From an uncultured Phascolarctobacterium sp. (lineage in GTDB: Bacteria > Bacillota > Negativicutes > Acidaminococcales > Acidaminococcaceae), in NCBI GenBank assembly GCA_937906915.1, contig CALCUU010000070.1, positions 1 through 5,462 of the forward strand: 5,462 nt of DNA. Direction: 5' to 3'. Below the pieces are notes generated by a model. It did not search any database. It was not told the origin of the DNA and worked only from the letters and a program-made list of their open reading frames with translations. Both the position numbers and the translations under genes were made by a program. Shown piece after piece: positions 1 through 5,462 of the stretch; within the stretch, counting starts at the first letter, position 1; every line of letters begins with the position of its first letter.

Positions 1-597
1 CCGCTTTTTGTATTGATTGAACCGAACTCAGGATTTTTGGGAACTTTGACGGGCGGTCTTTATATTTACAGGGAAGGCATTTTGTACGGGGCGGTGCAAG
101 GATTGCGCTCTGCAAGCATGATGAGCTTGGGACTTTTGGTGTGTTGGACCAGTGACCCGCGCCAATTACTGCAAGCCTTAATTGCCTGGCGCCTTTCTCC
201 CCAAATCGCTTTTATGCTGGTTACGGCAATCCGTTTTTTACCGGTACTGGCAGCAGAAACTGGCGAAGTTATTACTGCTCTCCAATTACGGAGCGATAGT
301 CATAGCGGAAGAACTGCGGTTATCCGTCATTTGCCTTATATTGCTAAGCCACTGCTTGCCCGTTGTCTAAGACGTGCTCAAACTTTGGCGCTTTCCGTTG
401 TCAGCAGGGGCTTCTTTCTTGCCAACGCCAATAAGCAGGCAAATTTGTGGGATTGGCGGGAAAAACTTTGCTGTATTTCCTTGAGCCTTTTAGTTGCTGT
501 GATTGTCAGCAGTAAAATTTCTTATCTTTTGTCTGAGCAAGGCTTTTATTTTGGCGTGCTAAGACAAGCTTATGATTGGACGAAATTATACTTATGA
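1..597 (+). CDS. ECF transporter transmembrane component T (EcfT/CbiQ family), 5' end missing
   Basis: This is the integral-membrane T subunit of an energy-coupling factor transporter, which couples two ATPases to a substrate-binding S protein for vitamin or metal uptake. The frame is open from base 1, so the true start lies upstream; the TTG at 13 is only an internal codon. About 198 residues are visible, against a usual length of roughly 220-270. Family marks are the TSDPRQLLQAL stretch after a hydrophobic segment (bases about 151-183), the RFLP helix (about 229-240), and two cytoplasmic coupling motifs. These are LRS at 286-294 and SRG at 403-411 within LRRAQTLALSVVSRGF, corresponding to the two Ala-Arg-Gly/Ser motifs that dock onto the ATPases. 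A last hydrophobic segment lies near 463-530. The substrate cannot be read from a T subunit. Cobalt is suggested only by the downstream cbi genes, and a generic EcfT remains possible. The stop overlaps the next start as ATGA. Confidence 0.85.
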   Translation, partial: PLFVLIEPNSGFLGTLTGGLYIYREGILYGAVQGLRSASMMSLGLLVCWTSDPRQLLQALIAWRLSPQIAFMLVTAIRFLPVLAAETGEVITALQLRSDSHSGRTAVIRHLPYIAKPLLARCLRRAQTLALSVVSRGFFLANANKQANLWDWREKLCCISLSLLVAVIVSSKISYLLSEQGFYFGVLRQAYDWTKLYL

Positions 598-2009
598 ATA
601 AATTAAAGGGGTGGCTTGCCCTCGTAATTTTGGCAGTGAGCTGGTGCGCGCTGTATTGGATTACGGGGAGTAGAACACCGTGGAACCAATTTAATACTGG
701 AAGTAATGAGCAGGGAGTGAGCGCTTACCTAGGCGATATACCTGTTATAAATTACGATCGCATGGGTTTTACCAAAGCCGTTGTGCGCTACATCAAAGCG
801 GAGAATGGTTGGCTGGTAGGTACGGAGCGGGGCGAGCTGTTCCTTTTCAACAACGAAGGACGTGCTTTGTGGAAGCGTTCCCTTGGCATTGGCAAGCTTA
901 TCTCCGTGTGCATCAGCAATGATACGAAAACTGCTTACATTGGCGAAGCAAGTCCTGAGGGTAGCCTTTTCGCCATTAACGTCAAAACTGGCGACGTCAT
1001 TTGGCAACACAAGGCTTCTGATTTTGTAGGCACGGAAGCTTCCCTGCGCTCTCATCCTTCCATCGTACATATTGCGGTGGATAAGGAAGATAATGTTTTT
1101 GCCAACTGCTACCGTTTTAAGATGACTAAGGACGGAACTAGAAGCTACAGCGCAAAAATGTTAGCTATCGAAAAATCTGGCAAGCTGTTGTGGGAATATC
1201 CCGCCCAGGAAACTATCGACTGCTGGATAAACTGGTGTGACGTTAACGATAACAACGGTAAGGTTGTCATTTCCACGTCTGCCTACGATTACAGACCTGA
1301 TATGAAATACAGGGACACCTTGTACTTTTTGGATAAGAAGACTGGTGAAAAGGTGAACTCCATTTGGGTTCCACCTGTTCCTCCCTTTGAGAACACTGTT
1401 GTCCGTAGTAGTCCCAACTATTCTGAGGACGGAAGATTTTTGGCGGCGTCCTGTAGTGACGGCAGGGGAATACTTTTTGATTCAGTAGGTAATCTGCTGT
1501 GGACAAGATTTGTTTCCGTTCCAGCAAATGTGGATAATACTTGGATTAATGCCTCTGGTCGTGACGGCTTCGTTACGGATTACGGAGTAACCTTTACTAC
1601 CATCAACACCTTTAACCGTGAAAACTGGCAGCTGCCCACGCCCTTGGAGCATCCTAGTAACAATAGCATCTTCCTTTTTGGCTTAGATGGTGAGTTTAAA
1701 TACCAGTTTAAGGCAGAGGGAACTATGGAAGAGCTTGCCTTTGCAGATAATCTTGTTGCCTGCGCTGTAGGTCGTAATGTGCGAACTCACAATTACGCTG
1801 CCCACGGAATGCTTTTGGTAGATTTGAAGGACGGCAAGGAAAAACTCTTCCACCATACGGAGGGACCTTGCCAAGCTATTGATATAAGTGCTGACGGCAG
1901 TAAGGTTGCAGCTGTGGAAGCACCTGTCCTAACTCCCCAAGGAAAAATCTTGGGAGCGTATCGCTTGCATATTTGGGAGACCGGTTTAGGAGGTAAAGGC
2001 AATGATTAA
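594..2009 (+). CDS. Membrane-anchored PQQ-like beta-propeller protein, function unknown
   Basis: The protein has 471 residues. A short basic N-terminus (K3, K5) and a hydrophobic helix at about residues 7-23 should anchor it with the rest outside the cytoplasmic membrane. There is no convincing lipobox, since Trp precedes C18. The remainder carries repeated strand motifs of the PQQ/quinoprotein-propeller type, in which a G-x-L-x-x-hydrophobic strand leads through a Gly turn to Trp. They begin near residues 80, 123 (GSLFAINVKTGDVIW), 188, 241, 292, 358, 405 and 456, suggesting eight blades. No catalytic residues of a PQQ dehydrogenase are recognisable, so a binding, scaffold or sensor role is more likely than an enzyme. 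I chose ATG 594 over the in-frame TTG at 576 because it makes an ATGA overlap with the T-component stop. No good Shine-Dalgarno precedes either codon, which suggests translational coupling. It overlaps the ABC gene by 8 bases. The operon position suggests a job in transport; this is inference. Confidence 0.72.
   Translation: MNKLKGWLALVILAVSWCALYWITGSRTPWNQFNTGSNEQGVSAYLGDIPVINYDRMGFTKAVVRYIKAENGWLVGTERGELFLFNNEGRALWKRSLGIGKLISVCISNDTKTAYIGEASPEGSLFAINVKTGDVIWQHKASDFVGTEASLRSHPSIVHIAVDKEDNVFANCYRFKMTKDGTRSYSAKMLAIEKSGKLLWEYPAQETIDCWINWCDVNDNNGKVVISTSAYDYRPDMKYRDTLYFLDKKTGEKVNSIWVPPVPPFENTVVRSSPNYSEDGRFLAASCSDGRGILFDSVGNLLWTRFVSVPANVDNTWINASGRDGFVTDYGVTFTTINTFNRENWQLPTPLEHPSNNSIFLFGLDGEFKYQFKAEGTMEELAFADNLVACAVGRNVRTHNYAAHGMLLVDLKDGKEKLFHHTEGPCQAIDISADGSKVAAVEAPVLTPQGKILGAYRLHIWETGLGGKGND
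1987..1994 (+). promoter_or_regulatory. Ribosome binding site of the ABC transporter gene
   Basis: TAGGAGGT lies inside the end of the propeller gene, 7 bases before ATG 2002. It is a near-perfect Shine-Dalgarno sequence and fixes the start of the ABC gene, despite that start lying within the upstream reading frame. Confidence 0.85.
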
Positions 2010-3714
2010 GGATTTTCTTGCTTATTACCGTCCCTACAAGTCACATTTTATCTTTGTGGTTTTAGGCTCCTGTGTGGCGGCGCTTTTAGATTTAATCTTT
2101 CCCATTTTGGTTAGACATATTTTAAATGTGGAGCTTCCTCAGAAAAATGTGGAAGGTATTCTGAACTGGATATGTCTTCTGATGGCTATGTATTTTTTCA
2201 ATTTTGGTTTGCTCTTTTGCATAAACTATTTTGGTCATATCATGAGTGCTTCCATTGAAAACGATATGCGCCGTGATTTGTTCGCCCATTTGCAGAAAAT
2301 GTCCTTCCGTTTTTATGACAATGTTAAAACAGGACAGCTGCTTTCCCGTTTGACTAGCGACATTGTGGAAATAAGCGAGCTGACTTATCGCGGGCCAAAC
2401 GATTTATTTATCTGCTGTATCACTATGGCTGGCACCTTGGGTGTTTTGGTGTGGATGAACCCCACCCTTGGAGCCCTGATTGCTTTTCTGCTTTTAGTAA
2501 AAGCGGTACATACTGTCATTGTAAATCGCAAGATGAAGAACGCCTTTAGGCGTAATCGTGCTAAATCCGGTGAACTTTCTGCTCAGGCAGACGAAGCTTT
2601 GGGCGGTGTACGCCTTGTTAAAGCCTTCGCCGCAGAGGAGGCAGAACGCTTACGCTTTATGAATAAAAGTGATGAGCTGCGGAATACACGCATATCTTCC
2701 TATAAATTGCTTTCCTATTTTAATAGTAGTGTCAATTTATTTACCAACGCTACCAATTTGATTCTGCTTGGCTGTGGTGCCCTGCTCATTGCGGCAGACG
2801 AACTTACCTTGAGCGATTTCGTTGCCTTTTTACTTTACGTGAACCTGTTTATGAAACCACTGTTGCGTTTAACGGTGTTTACGGAAATGTACCAAAGGGG
2901 TATGGCAGGCTTTGCCCGCTTCCACGAAATTATGTCTAAGCCGGAAGAAATTAAAGATGTTAAAGATGCCATTCCCTGCACCAATATCAAGGGCGAGATT
3001 GTCTTTGAGAACGTTACCTTTGGTTACCTTGATGGTAAAAATGTTTTGAAAAATGTAGATTTACGCATAGCTCCCGGTGAAAAGGTTGCCTTTGTTGGTA
3101 CTACGGGAGCGGGTAAGACTACAATTGCTAATCTGCTTTTGCGGTTTTATGAACCACAGCAGGGCAGAGTTTTGCTAGATGGTTTAGATATTCAAAAATA
3201 TCAACAGCGGAGCCTGCGTGAACAAATTGGTTTGGTTCAGCAGGACGTGTTCCTTTTTTCAGACTCTGTCAAATTTAACATTGCTTATGGCAAATGGAAC
3301 GCTACGGAAACTGAAATTGTTGAAGCTGCGAAGAATGCTGCGGCTGATGAATTTATCGGGCGTTTACCTCAAGGCTATGCTACGGAAATTGGCGAGCGTG
3401 GGGTGAAGCTTAGCGGTGGACAAAAGCAACGCATTGCCATTGCCAGAGTGTTCCTGAAAAATCCACCTGTCTTGATTTTGGACGAAGCAACATCTGCTCT
3501 TGATACGCGTACTGAAAAACAAATCCAAGGAGCGTTGGACAAGCTTTCTCAAAATAGAACAACCCTTATCATTGCTCATAGACTTTCTACCATTATGAAT
3601 GCGGATAGAATTGTAGTGCTCAACAATGGTGAGATTGCGGAGATTGGTAAACACGAAGAGCTTTTAGCTTTGAATGGTATTTATAAAAAATTATATGAAT
3701 TAAGCGAGCACTGA
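2002..3714 (+). CDS. Exporter-type ABC half-transporter, fused permease and ATPase (MsbA/ABCB-like)
   Basis: This 570-residue protein has a complete membrane domain followed by a nucleotide-binding domain, the usual length for a half-transporter that works as a dimer in the cytoplasmic membrane. Hydrophobic segments lie at about residues 14-36, 54-80, 134-174 (two helices), 244-264 and 268-290, giving six helices. The first cytoplasmic loop has the family stretch FYDN..TGQLLSRLTSD (104-120). In the ATPase domain the Walker A is GTTGAGKTT (366-374, K372) and the Q-loop glutamine is Q414. The signature LSGGQ is at 470-474, the Walker B is VLILDE (490-495, catalytic E495), the D-loop is SALD (498-501) and the switch histidine is H526. 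All ATPase residues are intact, so a homodimer is plausible. There is no peptidase C39 domain. The substrate is not readable, and automated labels such as 'multidrug' or 'lipid A' would be guesses. Placement between an ECF gene and cbiD suggests a metal-, tetrapyrrole- or chelator-related cargo, but only by inference. Confidence 0.93.
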   Translation: MIKDFLAYYRPYKSHFIFVVLGSCVAALLDLIFPILVRHILNVELPQKNVEGILNWICLLMAMYFFNFGLLFCINYFGHIMSASIENDMRRDLFAHLQKMSFRFYDNVKTGQLLSRLTSDIVEISELTYRGPNDLFICCITMAGTLGVLVWMNPTLGALIAFLLLVKAVHTVIVNRKMKNAFRRNRAKSGELSAQADEALGGVRLVKAFAAEEAERLRFMNKSDELRNTRISSYKLLSYFNSSVNLFTNATNLILLGCGALLIAADELTLSDFVAFLLYVNLFMKPLLRLTVFTEMYQRGMAGFARFHEIMSKPEEIKDVKDAIPCTNIKGEIVFENVTFGYLDGKNVLKNVDLRIAPGEKVAFVGTTGAGKTTIANLLLRFYEPQQGRVLLDGLDIQKYQQRSLREQIGLVQQDVFLFSDSVKFNIAYGKWNATETEIVEAAKNAAADEFIGRLPQGYATEIGERGVKLSGGQKQRIAIARVFLKNPPVLILDEATSALDTRTEKQIQGALDKLSQNRTTLIIAHRLSTIMNADRIVVLNNGEIAEIGKHEELLALNGIYKKLYELSEH

Positions 3715-3719
3715 AGGAG
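3713..3719 (+). promoter_or_regulatory. Ribosome binding site of cbiD
   Basis: GAAGGAG overlaps the stop codon of the ABC gene and sits 5 bases before ATG 3725. It supports that ATG over the GTG codon immediately after it. Confidence 0.8.
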
Positions 3720-3724
3720 TTGAG

Positions 3725-4876
3725 ATGGTGGAAGAATATCAATTTTCGTATGGTAAGAGCTTACGTTGTGGTTATACCACGGGAAGTTGTGCTACTGCTG
3801 CCTCTAAAGCAGCGGCAGTGATGCTCTTAACCAAAGAAAGAGTAGAAGTTGTGCGTATTGATACTCCTAAAGGTATTGTTTTAAATTTAGAACCTTTGGA
3901 AGTTGAGCGAGGAGAAACCTACGTTAGCTGCGCCATCCGTAAAGATTCCGGTGATGACCCTGACGCTACAAACGGTGTATTGGTTTATGCTCGCGTTGAG
4001 AAAACCGATACTGCAGACATTGAAATATGTGGTGGTGTAGGAGTAGGCAGGGTAACCCAGCCAGGTCTTGCCTGTGCAATGGGAGGGCCTGCAATTAACC
4101 CAACTCCTCGAAAAATGATTATTGCTGAACTTACTAAGGTAATGGAGCAAAATAATTATCACGGTGGACTAAAGGTAACTATTTCCATTCCGGCAGGAGT
4201 GGAGATTGCCAAGAAAACCTTTAACCCGCGCCTTGGAATAGTGGGTGGACTTTCCGTTCTCGGTACAAGTGGTATTGTGGAGCCTATGAGTGAAAGGGCG
4301 TTGGTAGAAACCATACACGTTGAGCTTAATATTCAAAAGGCTAAGGGCAATAAAAATCTTTTGGTATTCTTTGGAAATTACGGTGAAGATTTTACCCGTG
4401 ATGTTTTACAGTTGGATATTTCTAATCGTGTAACCTGTAGTAATTTTGTAGGGGAGCTTTTAGATTACGCAGTTTATTGTGGATTTGAAACATTGCTTTT
4501 GATTGGGCACGCAGGTAAATTAGTAAAACTGGCTCAAGGAGTAATGAATACCCATTCCAAGTACGCTGATTGTAGAACGGAAGTTTTCGCATTGCAAGCA
4601 ATGCTTAATGGTGCTTCTAAAGAAGTGGGGCAAGAAATTTATAACTGCCTGACTACGGACGAAGTTACTAAGATTTTACAGCGAGAGAAAATTTTTGAAC
4701 CTGTCATTCAAGAAGTGACGAAAAAAATTGATTTTTACATGCAGTATCGCGTGCATGGAAAGATAAAAACTGGAGCGTTAATGTTCTCCAATGTTTATGG
4801 CATTCTTGGGAAAACAGAATACGCCGATGAACTTGTGAACTTACATAAACGTGAAGCAAAGGAGATTGAAAAATAA
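3725..4876 (+). CDS. cbiD: Cobalt-precorrin-5B (C1)-methyltransferase CbiD
   Basis: CbiD transfers a methyl group from S-adenosylmethionine to C1 of cobalt-precorrin-5B, giving cobalt-precorrin-6A, in the cytoplasm. It marks the anaerobic, early-cobalt route to cobalamin. The 383-residue length is normal for the family. Hallmarks are GYTTGSCATAA (16-26), the GVGRVTQPGL...GGPAINPTPRKMI block (105-132), KTFNPRLGIVGG followed by LGTSGIVEPMS (164-189), NYGED (218-222), and GHAGKLVKLAQG with THS just after (261-278). CbiD is unrelated in fold to the canonical corrin methyltransferases such as CbiF. The gene begins 10 bases after the ABC stop and shares its last base with the next start (TAATG), so it is clearly co-transcribed with both. 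No broken or missing motif was seen. This is the most secure assignment in the window. Confidence 0.97.
   Translation: MVEEYQFSYGKSLRCGYTTGSCATAASKAAAVMLLTKERVEVVRIDTPKGIVLNLEPLEVERGETYVSCAIRKDSGDDPDATNGVLVYARVEKTDTADIEICGGVGVGRVTQPGLACAMGGPAINPTPRKMIIAELTKVMEQNNYHGGLKVTISIPAGVEIAKKTFNPRLGIVGGLSVLGTSGIVEPMSERALVETIHVELNIQKAKGNKNLLVFFGNYGEDFTRDVLQLDISNRVTCSNFVGELLDYAVYCGFETLLLIGHAGKLVKLAQGVMNTHSKYADCRTEVFALQAMLNGASKEVGQEIYNCLTTDEVTKILQREKIFEPVIQEVTKKIDFYMQYRVHGKIKTGALMFSNVYGILGKTEYADELVNLHKREAKEIEK
4858..4864 (+). promoter_or_regulatory. Ribosome binding site of the cbiF/cobM gene
   Basis: AAAGGAG lies within the last codons of cbiD, 11 bases before ATG 4876. The spacing is slightly long, but the site and the TAATG stop-start overlap together support this start. 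Confidence 0.7.
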
Positions 4877-5462
4877 TGATTTATTTTATTGGTGCAGGCC
4901 CTGGTGCTGTTGATTTGATTACTGTAAAAGGTAAAGAATTGTTGGAAAAAGCTGACCTGATTATTTACGCAGGGTCTTTGGTAAATCCTAAGCTTTTGGA
5001 TTATGCCAAACCGGAATGTGTAATTATGGATAGCGCTTCCATGACTTTGGAAGAAGTTATTGCGGCAATGGTTCCTGCTGCTCAAGAAGGCAAGCTTGTT
5101 GTACGCTTGCATACTGGTGACCCTAGCGTGTACGGTGCCCATCGTGAGCAAATTGATATGCTGCGTAGCTACGATTTGGATTTTGAAATTGTTCCCGGCG
5201 TAAGCTCCTTCTGTGCTGCGGCTGCAGCCCTTGATGCAGAATACACTTTGCCTAACGTAAGTCAATCTGTAATTATTACCCGTATGGAAGGCAGAACTCC
5301 TGTACCTAATAAACAAAAGATTGCTGATTACGCAGCACACAAGGCTACCATGGTAATTTTCCTTTCTAGCGGTATGCTTGAAAAATTACAAACTGAACTT
5401 ATCAAAGGCGGTTACAGCGCAGATACTCCTGCTGCAATCGTGTATAAGGCTTCTTGGCCTGA
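4876..5462 (+). CDS. cbiF: Cobalt-precorrin-4 C11-methyltransferase CbiF/CobM, 3' end missing
   Basis: This class III SAM-dependent tetrapyrrole methyltransferase methylates C11 of cobalt-precorrin-4, giving cobalt-precorrin-5A, two steps before CbiD. The window holds 195 codons plus two bases, and the family is usually about 250 residues, so about a quarter is outside. Visible marks are the N-terminal IGAGPG loop (5-10), IYAGSLVNP (about 30-38), the SAM-site loop LHTGDPSVYGA (78-88), VPGVSSF (106-112), TRMEGRTPVP (135-144) and IFLSSGM (161-167). The YAGSL and TRMEGRTPVP stretches favour the C11 enzyme over the related CbiL, CbiH and CobA enzymes. The same family is called CobM in aerobic organisms; the adjacent cbiD makes the anaerobic name appropriate. 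The start overlaps the cbiD stop by one base. The frame is open to the right edge with no internal stop. Confidence 0.93.
   Translation, partial: MIYFIGAGPGAVDLITVKGKELLEKADLIIYAGSLVNPKLLDYAKPECVIMDSASMTLEEVIAAMVPAAQEGKLVVRLHTGDPSVYGAHREQIDMLRSYDLDFEIVPGVSSFCAAAAALDAEYTLPNVSQSVIITRMEGRTPVPNKQKIADYAAHKATMVIFLSSGMLEKLQTELIKGGYSADTPAAIVYKASWP

Noticed and set aside
13..15. TTG at 13 as the true start of the ECF T gene
   Set aside because: The frame is open back to base 1 with hydrophobic codons, no ribosome site is seen, and the protein would lack its usual N-terminal membrane segments. The gene is cut by the window edge.
576..593. In-frame TTG at 576 as an alternative start of the propeller gene
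   Set aside because: It has no ribosome site, it is a rare start codon, and it would put six extra residues before the MNKLKG signal-anchor start. ATG 594 in the ATGA overlap is better.
636..650. Possible lipoprotein signal at C18 of the propeller protein (sequence VSWC)
   Set aside because: Trp directly before the cysteine does not fit the lipobox, which needs a small residue there. A simple signal anchor fits better.
729..1070. Antisense open frame of 113 codons opposite the propeller gene
   Set aside because: No recognisable motif. The sense strand here encodes the first two propeller repeats.
3715..3724. The 10-base gap before cbiD as a possible place for a terminator or promoter
   Set aside because: It is too short and is largely filled by the cbiD ribosome site. 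No hairpin or T-run was seen at the end of the ABC gene.
4589..4604. Inverted repeat GCATTGC-AA-GCAATGC inside cbiD
   Set aside because: A two-base centre is too small for a full RNA hairpin, there is no T-tract after it, and it lies well inside a conserved coding gene. Chance or an incidental palindrome is most likely.
4795..5340. Long antisense open frame of 181 codons on the minus strand across the end of cbiD and the start of cbiF/cobM
   Set aside because: It lies opposite two well-supported coding genes with conserved motifs. Its translation shows no recognisable domain and it has no gene-like context, so it is a shadow frame.

Overview
The window is gene-dense and all five genes read on the + strand. 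It looks like an internal piece of a single cobalamin-related operon. Both ends are cut through coding sequence, every junction is an overlap or a gap of about 10 bases, and no gene-free stretch, RNA gene, mobile element, CRISPR array or terminator is visible. The host is inferred to be an anaerobic bacterium, because CbiD belongs to the oxygen-independent (early cobalt insertion) corrin route. Strong AGGAGG-type ribosome sites, moderate GC, and an ECF transporter gene next to cbi genes fit a Firmicute. A Gram-negative Firmicute (Negativicutes) is a reasonable guess, but the window alone does not prove it.

Layout: (1) bases 1-597 hold the 3' part of an ECF-transporter transmembrane T component (EcfT/CbiQ type). 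(2) Bases 594-2009 encode a membrane-anchored, probably extracytoplasmic PQQ-like beta-propeller with about eight visible blade repeats. (3) Bases 2002-3714 encode a full-length exporter-type ABC half-transporter, with the membrane domain fused to the ATPase. (4) Bases 3725-4876 encode CbiD, the cobalt-precorrin-5B C1-methyltransferase. (5) Bases 4876-5462 encode the first 195 residues of a cobalt-precorrin-4 C11-methyltransferase (CbiF/CobM), which runs off the right edge.

How they fit together: CbiF and CbiD act close together in the anaerobic corrin pathway. CbiF makes cobalt-precorrin-5A, CbiG would open its lactone to give 5B, and CbiD methylates 5B at C1. The T component implies an uptake system, whose ATPases and substrate-binding S protein would lie upstream, plausibly for cobalt or a corrin-related substrate. 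The propeller and the exporter-type ABC protein between the ECF gene and the cbi genes have no standard role in cobalamin synthesis. They are the part of the window most worth a second look. A control element such as a cobalamin riboswitch would be expected upstream of the window; none is visible inside it.
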